NCBI RefSeq assembly: GCF_002999135.1
Contig: NZ_CP027229.1
Span: forward strand, 1,570,001-1,634,000
Direction of reading: 5' to 3'
Source of the DNA: Capnocytophaga sp. oral taxon 878
GTDB taxonomy: Bacteria; Bacteroidota; Bacteroidia; Flavobacteriales; Flavobacteriaceae
DNA length: 64,000 nt
The position numbers were made by a program, and so were the translations under genes. The notes beneath the pieces were generated by a model, which saw nothing but the letters and a program-made list of their open reading frames with translations, ran no database searches and was not told the origin of the DNA. This document shows, in pieces, positions 32,843 to 41,093 of the stretch (positions within the stretch are counted from its first letter, which is position 1; each line of letters opens with the position of its first letter).

Positions 32843-33481
32843 ATGACAGAAAAGTTATTTATTTGGTTTATGACCACTACAAGGTGGAAAAGTGGAGTAC
32901 CACAGTTTTTCTATAATTCTGAACTTTTAGATTTCACAAATCCTAATAATTCTGACTGGAAATACATGAAGAACATCCCTCCTAAAATGCTTCTTAAATA
33001 TAAAAGTAAAGGGACTGTTAAGTTTGATTGGGTTATCTATAGAAATAGAATAATGGTTATCTCAGAAGAGTTTCTATCTTTTATTAGAAAATATTGGAGT
33101 GAAAACCGTTATACATTGTCTGATTGTATTGTGCAAAACTCAAAAGGAGAGAGTTGTTCTAACAAGAAATACTTTGTCCTTTTTGTTTTAGAAACTGACA
33201 ATACGCTTTTTACTATTGATGAAGAAGGAAAGAAACGTATAGCAGGTAATAGTTTTGAATATTTATACCCTAATATTTCAGTAAAAAGTGAGAAAGAAGG
33301 TTTTTTCTATTATGATAAATGTGCTTATGACGAGGGACTGATACTAACCACAGAAATAAAAGATATCATTTTAAAATCATTTTATAAGCCTGAAATATAT
33401 GAGATAAAAGATTTCCCTACGGCTTATAATAATATGAATAAGAAAGAGGAGTTTTTACCTAAAGTAGTAATTAACAATTAA
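32843..33481 (+). CDS. Unknown protein, possible DUF1629/Imm11-like immunity protein
   Basis: A 212-residue soluble protein, AT-richer than its neighbours. The segment FDWVIYRNRIMVISEEFLSFIRKY followed by a YFVLFVLET strand recalls the immunity-type DUF1629 pattern, but the match is weak and made by eye. It interrupts an otherwise coherent run (GT2, deacetylase, bshB1), with only 11 and 4 bp to its neighbours, which suggests recent insertion of a single accessory gene into the operon. No toxin is adjacent. Confidence 0.45.
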   Translation: MTEKLFIWFMTTTRWKSGVPQFFYNSELLDFTNPNNSDWKYMKNIPPKMLLKYKSKGTVKFDWVIYRNRIMVISEEFLSFIRKYWSENRYTLSDCIVQNSKGESCSNKKYFVLFVLETDNTLFTIDEEGKKRIAGNSFEYLYPNISVKSEKEGFFYYDKCAYDEGLILTTEIKDIILKSFYKPEIYEIKDFPTAYNNMNKKEEFLPKVVINN

Positions 33482-33485
33482 CAAA

Positions 33486-34202
33486 ATGAAATTAGATATA
33501 TTAGCTTTTGGCGCGCATCCTGACGATGTAGAACTAGGTGCTGCTGGTACCATAGCAAAAGAGATTAGTACAGGCAAAAGTGTAGGTATTATTGACCTCA
33601 CTCAAGGGGAGTTGGGCACACGTGGGAGCGCCGAAATACGCCATCAGGAAGCAACAAAAGCCCAAGAACTACTAGGCGTGAAAGTACGTGAAAACCTAAA
33701 GTTTCGAGATGGCTTTTTTGTAAATGATGAAATACACCAACTGGAGATTATTAAAAGAATACGAAAATACCAACCCGAAATTGTACTATGCAATGCAATT
33801 GATGACCGACATATTGACCACGGAAAAGGCAGTAAGCTGGTAAGTGACGCCTGCTTCCTTAGTGGGTTACGACGTATAGAAACCGAACTAGATGGCGTAA
33901 AGCAAACTGCTTGGCGCCCTAAAGTAGTATACCATTACATTCAATGGAAAAATATAGAGCCTGATTTTGTTGTAGATATCAAAGGCTTTATGGAAGCAAA
34001 GGTAGCAGCTGTATTAGCCTATAGCTCACAATTTTACGATAGCAACAGTAATGAACCCACTACCCCTATCTCTGATAGAAACTTCTTGGACAGCGTTACA
34101 TACCGCGCTCGAGATTTGGGCAGACTTATTGGTACAGATTTTGCGGAAGGTTTTACAACCGAGAGAGTCCCTGCCGTAGAAAGCCTTTTCCAATTAAAGT
34201 AA
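33486..34202 (+). CDS. bshB1: Bacillithiol biosynthesis deacetylase BshB1
   Basis: A 238-residue LmbE-family zinc deacetylase that removes acetyl from GlcNAc-malate in bacillithiol synthesis. Zinc motif GAHPDDVELG (residues 9-18, with the HPDD box), DLTQGELGTRGS and RHIDHGKGS are all typical of the BshB1 subgroup. It implies that this organism uses bacillithiol as a low-molecular-weight thiol. It follows the unknown gene by 4 bp. Confidence 0.95.
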   Translation: MKLDILAFGAHPDDVELGAAGTIAKEISTGKSVGIIDLTQGELGTRGSAEIRHQEATKAQELLGVKVRENLKFRDGFFVNDEIHQLEIIKRIRKYQPEIVLCNAIDDRHIDHGKGSKLVSDACFLSGLRRIETELDGVKQTAWRPKVVYHYIQWKNIEPDFVVDIKGFMEAKVAAVLAYSSQFYDSNSNEPTTPISDRNFLDSVTYRARDLGRLIGTDFAEGFTTERVPAVESLFQLK

Positions 34203-34272
34203 AAAACAAATCACAAGATAACAAACATACAATCCACCCCCATCCATATCCAAATAACATTAAATCCATCTT

Positions 34273-34325
34273 ATAGGTTGAACGAACGAATAACGAAGGA
34301 TAAACGAACTATAAACGAAGGATAG
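34273..34325 (-). repeat. Dispersed TTCGTTTAT repeat, copy C (inverted)
   Basis: The only copy in reverse orientation. Read on the minus strand it gives TATCCTTCGTT, TATAGTTCGTT, TATCCTTCGTT and ATTCGTTCGTT, then CAACCTATAAG. It lies in the 240-bp gap after bshB1; the gap shows nothing else. Confidence 0.85.
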
Positions 34326-34442
34326 TTGGCCAGCTGTGCAGTTTCGCATTTGCATTTAATAAGCAAAAAAACATCTAATCCACACAGCCTCCTAAATATC
34401 CTACTGCATATTTAAAATCACATACAAAATTAAATAAAAAGA

Positions 34443-34634
34443 ATGAAATTAGCATTTTTAACCATTGGCATACTGCTGCTATGTGTAGCCGGAATGGCAA
34501 TTAAAATATGGGGCAAAAAAGGCGGCAAATTTTCTGGTACCTGCGCCAGCCAAAACCCACACCTAAACCCAGAAGGTGAGGCTTGTAGCTTTTGCGGGCG
34601 CACCCCCGATGAACAAGAATGCCGTAACAAATAA
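34443..34634 (+). CDS. Small cysteine-rich membrane protein
   Basis: A 63-residue protein with one N-terminal transmembrane helix (about 3-20, LAFLTIGILLLCVAGMAI), a basic stretch KIWGKKGGK, and four cysteines in the tail (GTCASQ, EACSFCGRT, QECRN). The arrangement resembles NqrM-like proteins that help mature the Na+-NQR complex and similar membrane-or-secreted small proteins of Bacteroidota; metal binding is a plausible inference. It precedes the ECF sigma gene by 9 bp and is likely cotranscribed. Confidence 0.72.
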   Translation: MKLAFLTIGILLLCVAGMAIKIWGKKGGKFSGTCASQNPHLNPEGEACSFCGRTPDEQECRNK

Positions 34635-34643
34635 AAAAAGGCT

Positions 34644-35189
34644 ATGCTTGGTAACCTTTCCGAGAAAATAGCAGAAGCAAAAAAAGGCAACCAGCGAGCT
34701 TTTAGCTGGTTGCTAGATGAGTTTTGGGCTGAAGTGTACGCCTTTCAGCTAAAAAGAGTGAATGACGAGGCCGAAGCTGAAGATATTACAGTACAAACAT
34801 TTGCACGTGCTTTTGATAAAATAGGAAGCTTTGATGAACAATATTCATTCAGAACTTGGCTATTCACTATCTCAAAAAACATCCATATTGACTCACTAAG
34901 GCGACAAGCAGAGCCAATACTACATTTAGACTCAGAAGAAAAGGAATCTAAGCGCATTGCCGACGATACCCCTACCATTGAGGATAGCCTCATTATGGAA
35001 CAACAGTTTGATTACTTGCTAAAAAGTATCAAGCAGCTAAAAGAACCCTACCGAACAGCAATACAGTTGCGCTACTTACAAGAAAAAAGCTATAAAGAAA
35101 TAGCCGATGAGATGAAAAGCACAATGAACAACGTCAAAATCACACTGCTACGAGCCAAGAAAATGCTCATCAGCAAATTTAATAATTAG
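34644..35189 (+). CDS. ECF-type RNA polymerase sigma factor
   Basis: A 181-residue sigma-70 family factor with region 2 (about 25-90, including DEAEAEDITVQTFARAF and FRTWLFTISKNIHID) and region 4 (about 120-175, with YRTAIQLRYLQEKSYKEIADEM and VKITLLRAKK). No anti-sigma gene follows, so it may be controlled in another way, or the cysteine-rich membrane protein cotranscribed upstream may take part; that link is a guess. The stop codon lies inside the left arm of a perfect inverted repeat at 35181-35214. Confidence 0.92.
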   Translation: MLGNLSEKIAEAKKGNQRAFSWLLDEFWAEVYAFQLKRVNDEAEAEDITVQTFARAFDKIGSFDEQYSFRTWLFTISKNIHIDSLRRQAEPILHLDSEEKESKRIADDTPTIEDSLIMEQQFDYLLKSIKQLKEPYRTAIQLRYLQEKSYKEIADEMKSTMNNVKITLLRAKKMLISKFNN

Positions 35190-35214
35190 CAAATTTGCCA
35201 ATTTGCTAATTATT
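35181..35214 (+). terminator. Perfect 15-bp inverted repeat ending the sigma factor gene
   Basis: AATAATTAGCAAATT (35181-35195), loop TGCC, AATTTGCTAATTATT (35200-35214). The left arm includes the sigma gene stop codon. The right side meets the panB promoter, so the hairpin may be a terminator or an operator. No T-run follows. Confidence 0.55.
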
Positions 35215-35216
35215 CG

Positions 35217-35224
35217 TAAATTTG
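35217..35224 (+). promoter_or_regulatory. Promoter -7 box of panB
   Basis: TAAATTTG fits TAnnTTTG, 28 bp before the panB ATG and two bases after the inverted repeat at 35181-35214, which could therefore influence it. Confidence 0.6.
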
Positions 35225-35252
35225 CCGCCAAATTAAAAAAAATAATAAAAAA

Positions 35253-36071
35253 ATGTCAGCAGTTAGAAAAGATTACAAAAGAGTAACTACCAAGTCGGTA
35301 GTAGAGATGAAAGCTAATGGAGAGAAGATTTCGATGCTTACAGCCTACGATTATACTTTTGCAAAATTATTGGATAGCGCAGGGATTGATGTTATTTTGG
35401 TAGGTGACTCGGCTAGCAATGTAATGGCTGGTCACGAAACCACATTGCCCATTACGTTAGACCAAATGATTTACCACGCTTCATCAGTAGTACGTGGCGC
35501 AAACCGTGCTCTTATAGTGGTCGATTTGCCTTTTGGTACCTACCAATCCGATCCTAAAAAGGCACTGCGTTCAGCCATCAAAATAATGAAAGAAAGTGGC
35601 GCACACGCCATTAAATTGGAAGGTGGTAAAGAAGAAGCCGAAAGCATTAAGCGAATAGTAAATGCAGGCATCCCTGTAATGGGACACTTAGGACTTACAC
35701 CCCAATCAATACACCAATTCGGCTCATTTGCATTACGTGCTAAAGAAGAAGCTGAAGCTCAAAAACTAAAAGAAGATGCAAAACTATTAGAACAATTAGG
35801 CTGCTTTGCAATAGTGTTAGAAAAAATACCTGCCAAATTAGCCGAAGAAGTAGCTAAAAGCGTACGCATCCCTATCATTGGTATTGGTGCAGGTAGCGCC
35901 GTTGATGGGCAAGTACTTGTAATGCAAGATATGTTAGGAATGAGCAATGAGTTCCAGCCACGTTTCTTGCGCAAATACGCCAATTTGCAAGAAGTAGTTA
36001 CTGCCGCAGTATCACATTACATCGAAGATGTGAAAAGCGTTGATTTCCCTAACGAAAAAGAGCAATATTAA
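35253..36071 (+). CDS. panB: 3-methyl-2-oxobutanoate hydroxymethyltransferase
   Basis: A 272-residue enzyme making ketopantoate from ketoisovalerate with methylene-tetrahydrofolate, first step of pantothenate synthesis. Family motifs: [33 protein letters not shown] (metal-binding Asp in VGDS), [19 protein letters not shown] and [14 protein letters not shown]. Length is normal. Its stop shares bases with the DUF1275 start (TAATG), so the two are coupled. The partner panC is 30 kb away on the other strand. Confidence 0.97.
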   Translation: MSAVRKDYKRVTTKSVVEMKANGEKISMLTAYDYTFAKLLDSAGIDVILVGDSASNVMAGHETTLPITLDQMIYHASSVVRGANRALIVVDLPFGTYQSDPKKALRSAIKIMKESGAHAIKLEGGKEEAESIKRIVNAGIPVMGHLGLTPQSIHQFGSFALRAKEEAEAQKLKEDAKLLEQLGCFAIVLEKIPAKLAEEVAKSVRIPIIGIGAGSAVDGQVLVMQDMLGMSNEFQPRFLRKYANLQEVVTAAVSHYIEDVKSVDFPNEKEQY

Positions 36072-36910
36072 TGTTCCGACATCAGGGGAAAAGCCGTACT
36101 GCCAAACATAATTTACAAATAGCCGTAGTGCTCTCATTCGTAGCAGGAATGGTGAACGTTACCGGCTTTTTGTTTGTGGGTAAGCTTACCACCAATGTTA
36201 CTGGCCACTTCGCTTATTTCATCTATGATGTATCAGTAGCCGAGTTTTGGAAAGGGCTCATCTATTTTCTGTATATTTTTGCCTTTTTGATAGGCTCATT
36301 CACTTCGGGACTTTTAATTGAAAACGCTAATTATAAGCGTAATCATAACAAATACCTCGCCCCTACCCTATTAGAGTGCTTTGCACTACTAATGGTGGTG
36401 GGGCTTTGTTTTTTCTTCCAAGAAGCTATTCCGGCAGATGTAACGGCTTGCATACTACTATTTGCTATGGGGTTACAGAATGCTTTTGTTACAAAGATAT
36501 CAAACTCTGTAGTGCGTACTACACACCTTACGGGTTTGTTCACCGACTTAGGAATTGAACTGGCTCAACTACTTTACCTGAACCGCAACCACTATGAAAA
36601 CCAGCTTACTCATATTAAGAATACTATTAAGCTGAGACTTTTTATCATTACCTTTTTCTTTTTAGGAGGCTTTAGTGCTGGGTATTTTTATATCGCACAG
36701 GGGCTTTCTATCTATACGTTACTCATTTCGGTAGGGATTCTTCTGTTGGGACTTTTTTACGATGGATTGAGGTTCTTCTATTTTACTAATAAACGTCATT
36801 ATGAGACTTATAACAAACGCAGGAAACGTAGACGTGCTTTACGAAGACAATCACGTTATAGGCGTAAGCAAGCGAGCGGGCGACATCGTGCAGGGCGACA
36901 AGACGGGTGA
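36071..36910 (+). CDS. DUF1275 (YoaK-type) membrane protein
   Basis: A 279-residue protein with six or seven hydrophobic helices (for example AVVLSFVAGMVNVTGFLFV, LIYFLYIFAFLIGSF, and LLISVGILLLGLF) and the family motifs GMVNVTGF and HLTGLFTDLG. The family is of unknown function, possibly a transporter. The last 37 or so residues are extremely arginine-rich and are encoded in the bases that also encode the start of the next gene in another frame, so this tail is probably a by-product of the overlap or a recent extension. It begins at the panB stop. Confidence 0.85.
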   Translation: MFRHQGKSRTAKHNLQIAVVLSFVAGMVNVTGFLFVGKLTTNVTGHFAYFIYDVSVAEFWKGLIYFLYIFAFLIGSFTSGLLIENANYKRNHNKYLAPTLLECFALLMVVGLCFFFQEAIPADVTACILLFAMGLQNAFVTKISNSVVRTTHLTGLFTDLGIELAQLLYLNRNHYENQLTHIKNTIKLRLFIITFFFLGGFSAGYFYIAQGLSIYTLLISVGILLLGLFYDGLRFFYFTNKRHYETYNKRRKRRRALRRQSRYRRKQASGRHRAGRQDG

Positions 36911-37484
36911 TACGCCTTTAAGTGATATTATTAAGCAGTATCTAAAAGAGAAATACAACAAGCCTGGTGAGGTGTTCTTGGGCGTGGTACATAGGTTGGA
37001 CCGCCCTACTACTGGTGTTGTGCTTTTTGCTAAAACTTCAAAAGCTTTATCACGGCTCAATGCTATGTTTGCCAATAAAGAAGAGGTGCGAAAAACCTAC
37101 TGGGCTTTGGTAGATGCTATGCCTCCTGCTGAAGAGGGTACGCTTACCCATTGGCTGGTGCGCAATGAAAAGCAAAACAAATCGGTGGGATATAATAAAG
37201 AAGTGCAGCACAGCAAGAAGGCTGTACTGCACTATAAGTTATTAAAGGCTTTTGATAGATATTATCTGCTGGAAATAGACCTTATTACAGGGCGACATCA
37301 CCAGATTAGGGCGCAGCTGGCTGCTATTGGGCTACATATTAAAGGCGACCTTAAATATGGGGCTAAACGCTCTAACCCTGATGGGGGTATTTGCTTGCAC
37401 GCTTATAGCTTGGATTTTGTACATCCTGTGAAGAAGGAGGAGATTCATATTAGTGTTACGCCTGAATGGGGCTTACCTAATTGA
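36801..37484 (+). CDS. RluA-family pseudouridine synthase
   Basis: A 227-residue RNA pseudouridine synthase. The catalytic motif HRLDRPTTG has Asp67, and the LITGRHHQIRAQLAAIGLHI segment is the conserved RNA-binding and folding motif. It has no S4 domain. Start is ATG 36801, or GTG 36834, which gives the N terminus (LYEDNHVIG) usual for Bacteroidota homologues. Even with the later start it overlaps the DUF1275 gene by 77 bp out of frame. The target RNA is unknown. It converges on the acyl-CoA synthetase with a 2-bp gap. Confidence 0.92.
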   Translation: MRLITNAGNVDVLYEDNHVIGVSKRAGDIVQGDKTGDTPLSDIIKQYLKEKYNKPGEVFLGVVHRLDRPTTGVVLFAKTSKALSRLNAMFANKEEVRKTYWALVDAMPPAEEGTLTHWLVRNEKQNKSVGYNKEVQHSKKAVLHYKLLKAFDRYYLLEIDLITGRHHQIRAQLAAIGLHIKGDLKYGAKRSNPDGGICLHAYSLDFVHPVKKEEIHISVTPEWGLPN

Positions 37485-37486
37485 TT

Positions 37487-39286
37487 TTATTTGTACATTG
37501 CTTCTATTTCGCGGCTGTAATTGGCGTAGATTACTTTTCGCCTTAGCTTTAATGAGGGTGTTATTTCATTTCGCTCGATAGTGAAAGCGGTAGGCAAGAG
37601 TGTGAACTTCTTGATTTGTTCATAGTCGGGGAGGTCTTTTTGGAACTTTTGTAGTTGCTTACCTATGTACTCTATTACCTGACTATGTTTTATCATATCG
37701 GTGGTGTTTTTGTATTTGATGTTCAGGTCTTTTAGGGCTTGTGCTAGCATTTCATAGTTGGGTACTATGAGTGCTGACACGAATTTTTTTCCATCGGCGA
37801 TAACTGCTATCTGCTCGATGAGGTTGTATTTACCCACTTTTCCTTCTATCATTTGTGGGGCTATGTATTTTCCGTTGGAGGTTTTCATTAATTCTTTGAT
37901 TCGTTCGGTAATAAATAGGTTATTATTACCGTCGAGTTTACCTGCATCGCCGGTGCGTAGGTAGCCATCGGGGGTGAATACTTTGGCGGTTTCTTCTGGA
38001 TTTTTGAAGTATCCTTTCATCACCATTCCTCCTTTTACGAGTATTTCATTTTCTTCGCCTATGCGTACTTGTACGTTGGGCATTACGTTTCCTACGGATT
38101 GTGGGTTGATGCGGTCGTCGTCCCAGCAGGAGATTGTGGCTACGGTTTCGGTCATTCCGTATCCTAATTTGAGGTTGATTCCTATTGATTGGAAGAATCG
38201 GCCTATGCTGGGTTCGAGGTTGGCGCCTCCGCAGGGCATAAATTTGATGCGGCCTCCGAGTGCTTCTTTTAGTTTTTTATAGACGATTTTATCGAATAGG
38301 TTATAGGCTTTTTGGAGTATTAGTGATGGTTTTTTGCCTTGTTCGCGTAGGTTGAGTACGCGCTTTCCGGTGGCTATTGCTAGGCGGAATAGTTTTCGTT
38401 TTAGGAAGGTGGCTGCATCGGCTTTGTCGTGTACGGTGGCGAATATTTTTTCGTAGAATCGTGGTACGGCGCACATTAGTGTGGGGCGTACTTGTGTTAG
38501 GGTTTCTTTTACGAGGTTGGTATCGTCGAGGTAGTATATTGTTACGCCTCTGTTTAGGCAGAAGTATGTCCAGGCGCGTTCAAAGACGTGGGACAGTGGT
38601 AGGAATGCGAGTGAGATATCGGTATCATCGACTGTGGAGAGGCGCTCGTTATGGCCTACCATTTGGAATGCGAGGTTTTCATAGGATAGCATTACTCCTT
38701 TGGGGTCGCCGGTGGTGCCTGAGGTGTAGATGATTGTAAAGAGGTCGTCTAGATTTTGGTCGTTGATGCGTTTTTGTAGTTCGGCGTCGTACTGGGGTGT
38801 GCTTCCGAGTGAGAGGAAGTTGTCCCAATGGATGGAGTATTGTTGTTCGGTAAGTGGGATGTTATTCTCCATCACTACGATCATTTGTAGTGAGGGGCAT
38901 TGTGGTGCTATTTGGAGTGCTTTGTGGTATTGTTTTTGGTCGCCTACGAATAGTACTTTTACCTCGGCGTGGTTCATTACGTAGAGGGCTTGTGGTGGGG
39001 TGTTGGTGGTGTATATGGGTACTGTGATGGCGCGTATTTGGAGGCAGGCCAGATCGGTAAGTGACCATTGTGGTGTGTTTTGTGATAGTATGCCGATGGT
39101 GTCTTGTGGTTGTATGCCTAATGATATGAGGGCTTTGGAGAGGAGGGTGGTTGTGGTTCCTACTTCTGCCCAAGTAATAGCCTGCCACTGAGATGATTGT
39201 GTTCGTTTCATCAGGGCGTCTTTTTGTGAGTACTTCTGCACATTATGGCGGAAGATTGATACAAAGTGATAGGCTGTTAAATCCAT
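37487..39286 (-). CDS. Long-chain fatty-acid-CoA ligase (AMP-forming)
   Basis: A 599-residue adenylating enzyme activating fatty acids. P-loop motif YTSGTTGDPKGV, the GYGMTET motif, YLRTGDAGKLD and ITERIKELMKTSNGKYIAP are the standard A-domain signatures of the FadD15/long-chain class. No signal peptide. It is monocistronic, driven by a promoter at 39318-39347. It may recycle the free fatty acids released by the thioesterase at 13483, but they are far apart and the link is inferred. Confidence 0.94.
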   Translation of the reverse strand: MDLTAYHFVSIFRHNVQKYSQKDALMKRTQSSQWQAITWAEVGTTTTLLSKALISLGIQPQDTIGILSQNTPQWSLTDLACLQIRAITVPIYTTNTPPQALYVMNHAEVKVLFVGDQKQYHKALQIAPQCPSLQMIVVMENNIPLTEQQYSIHWDNFLSLGSTPQYDAELQKRINDQNLDDLFTIIYTSGTTGDPKGVMLSYENLAFQMVGHNERLSTVDDTDISLAFLPLSHVFERAWTYFCLNRGVTIYYLDDTNLVKETLTQVRPTLMCAVPRFYEKIFATVHDKADAATFLKRKLFRLAIATGKRVLNLREQGKKPSLILQKAYNLFDKIVYKKLKEALGGRIKFMPCGGANLEPSIGRFFQSIGINLKLGYGMTETVATISCWDDDRINPQSVGNVMPNVQVRIGEENEILVKGGMVMKGYFKNPEETAKVFTPDGYLRTGDAGKLDGNNNLFITERIKELMKTSNGKYIAPQMIEGKVGKYNLIEQIAVIADGKKFVSALIVPNYEMLAQALKDLNIKYKNTTDMIKHSQVIEYIGKQLQKFQKDLPDYEQIKKFTLLPTAFTIERNEITPSLKLRRKVIYANYSREIEAMYK

Positions 39287-39317
39287 TTTTTTTGTTATCT
39301 GAATTGATTATTCGGGG

Positions 39318-39347
39318 CAAAGGTATGAATATTTTTTAAATTGGCAA
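39318..39347 (-). promoter_or_regulatory. Promoter of the acyl-CoA ligase gene
   Basis: On the minus strand TTG (near 39347-39345), a 19-base spacer and TACCTTTG (39325-39318), 31 bp before the ATG. Confidence 0.7.
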
Positions 39348-39415
39348 GTGTGTGGAAAGAAATGGGTATGGGGAGGTTTTTGGGGGGTGTGGTATGTGGT
39401 TGGGATGGTTTTGCT

Positions 39416-39466
39416 GCTATCCTTCGTTTATAGTTCGTTTATAGTTCGTTATTCGTTCGTTCATCT
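39416..39466 (+). repeat. Dispersed TTCGTTTAT repeat, copy D
   Basis: Units TATCCTTCGTT, TATAGTTCGTT, TATAGTTCGTT and ATTCGTTCGTT, then CATCTTAGGGG. It lies between the divergent promoters of the acyl-CoA ligase and DUF5723 genes and is flanked by T/G-rich sequence with several runs of four to six G. Confidence 0.88.
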
Positions 39467-39531
39467 TAGGGGTTATGGGGGTGGTATGTGGTTGGGGTGT
39501 GGTGTGTGGTGTTAATTTTGTTAATTATTAT

Positions 39532-39561
39532 TTGGATATTGGTATTTTATTTCTATCTTTG
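39532..39561 (+). promoter_or_regulatory. Promoter of the DUF5723 gene
   Basis: TTG (39532-39534), 19-base spacer and TATCTTTG (39554-39561), 28 bp before the ATG. Confidence 0.8.
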
Positions 39562-39589
39562 TGCCCTAATTTAAAATGTTTTTTATACG

Positions 39590-40975
39590 ATGAGAAAAGT
39601 AATTTTATCAGTTCTTTTGTTGGGCTCGATGGCTATGGAGGCGCAACAATCATTTGCTGGTTTTCGTGAGAGTCCGTATGCTGGTGTGCTACAAGCTACT
39701 ACGAATCCGGCTTATATGATTAGTAGTAAGCGTTCGTGGGATGCGAGTTTATTTGTAGCGAATGTTGGTTTTGGTAATAGTGCGATGAACCTTACTTCGG
39801 ACATTACTAAGGATTTTAACAATTACACTAAACTGGACAGAACCAATGGTTTGTTGCAAAATAATGACATTAATGCGCGTTTGAATGTGGATGTTTTGGG
39901 GCCATCGGTGTTTTTGAAGATTAATGACAAGCATTCGGTTGGGGTATTGACTAGGGTTCGTGCTATGGTAAACATCAATAAGTTTGATGCGAAGATGCTT
40001 CAGTCATACATTGATGATGCGAATAACTTAAATTTGACTACTCCTTATAATTTGAATATTAATGATCAAGAGGTTGTGGGTCATGGTTTTTCGGAAGTTG
40101 GTTTTTCATGGGCTGGTGAGCTTTATTTTGATGGGCATAATGCTTTGAAAGCTGGGGCTACTATAAAATATTTGATGGGGGCTGGTAATATTTATGCTGG
40201 TTTTCGTGATTTTAGTGGTACTGCGAGTATTACTTATGACCAGGTTAGCAAGAAGGCTACTTTGAATATTAACTCTACCTCGGGTACACTGGAGGTGATT
40301 AACGGTGGTTCGGACTTTTTGAAGTTTAATAACTTCCAAGCAAGCAGCCTTACTGGTAAAGAAGCTGCGGGTGTGGGACTAGACCTTGGTTTGATTTATG
40401 AGTATCGTTTTGATGGCTGCCAAAGTTGTCATAACAAGCCTCACGATTTGAGGATAGGCTTTTCATTAATGGATATTGGTAGACTTAGTTACAATACTAA
40501 CAGTGGTTCATCACGTTACACTATGCAAGGGGGTACTGCTAATTTGCCTCTTGAAGACCTTAGTGAGGATACTTTGAAGAATATTTTCCAACAGCATTAC
40601 GTAGTAGGTAAAAAGGTGAAATCATCATTGCCTACGACTATGAACTTAAGTGCTGATTATCGTATTTGGGATGGTTTTTATGTGAATGCTTCGGGGCTTT
40701 TTAACTTGGTAAGCAAGAGCAAGAATGATTTATACAACCCTCATTACTCTAATACTTTTTCAGTAACACCGCGTTTTGATACGAGTGGTTTTGGGGCTTA
40801 CTTGCCTATATCATACGATAGTATGACTAAGACTAATGTGGGTGTTGGGTTGAGATTAGGCCCGCTTACTTTGGGTTCGAGTTCGGCTATTAGTAATTTC
40901 ATAACTAAATCGGGCAAGGATTTGAATTTCTTTGTTGGGGTAAGATTTGGACACTTGGCATATCCTATGAATTAA
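39590..40975 (+). CDS. DUF5723 outer membrane beta-barrel-like protein
   Basis: A 461-residue exported protein. The signal peptide (about 1-18, LSVLLLGSMAMEAQQ) is followed by the DUF5723 pattern: FRESPYAGVLQATTNPAYM, AGELYFDGHNALKAGATIKYLMG and the terminal FFVGVRFGHLAY, with many alternating hydrophobic and polar strands typical of an outer membrane barrel. A pair of cysteines (CQSCH) lies near residue 285. Function is unknown. It is monocistronic, with a strong terminator at 41013. Confidence 0.87.
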   Translation: MRKVILSVLLLGSMAMEAQQSFAGFRESPYAGVLQATTNPAYMISSKRSWDASLFVANVGFGNSAMNLTSDITKDFNNYTKLDRTNGLLQNNDINARLNVDVLGPSVFLKINDKHSVGVLTRVRAMVNINKFDAKMLQSYIDDANNLNLTTPYNLNINDQEVVGHGFSEVGFSWAGELYFDGHNALKAGATIKYLMGAGNIYAGFRDFSGTASITYDQVSKKATLNINSTSGTLEVINGGSDFLKFNNFQASSLTGKEAAGVGLDLGLIYEYRFDGCQSCHNKPHDLRIGFSLMDIGRLSYNTNSGSSRYTMQGGTANLPLEDLSEDTLKNIFQQHYVVGKKVKSSLPTTMNLSADYRIWDGFYVNASGLFNLVSKSKNDLYNPHYSNTFSVTPRFDTSGFGAYLPISYDSMTKTNVGVGLRLGPLTLGSSSAISNFITKSGKDLNFFVGVRFGHLAYPMN

Positions 40976-41012
40976 TAAATAGGCAATTGAACAAATTAAT
41001 AAGTAATATAAA

Positions 41013-41046
41013 GGCTGTACAGCGAGGTGCTGTACAGCCTTTTTTG
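41013..41046 (+). terminator. Terminator of the DUF5723 gene
   Basis: GGCTGTACAGC (41013-41023) and GCTGTACAGCC (41029-41039) form a perfect 11-bp stem with loop GAGGT, followed by T residues. Confidence 0.96.
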
Positions 41047-41073
41047 TTAATTGTTATTTGTTTTGTATCTTTG
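41044..41073 (+). promoter_or_regulatory. Promoter of the GH92 gene
   Basis: TTG (41044-41046), 19-base spacer and TATCTTTG (41066-41073), 20 bp before ATG 41094. It overlaps the T-run of the preceding terminator and excludes the upstream ATG at 41058. Confidence 0.75.
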
Positions 41074-41093
41074 CAGAAAATAATTATTACTTT

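Noticed and set aside
38377..38733. Arginine-rich plus-strand frame inside the acyl-CoA ligase gene
   Set aside because: Antisense shadow of a clear AMP-forming ligase; the Arg-rich composition is produced by the codons of the real gene.
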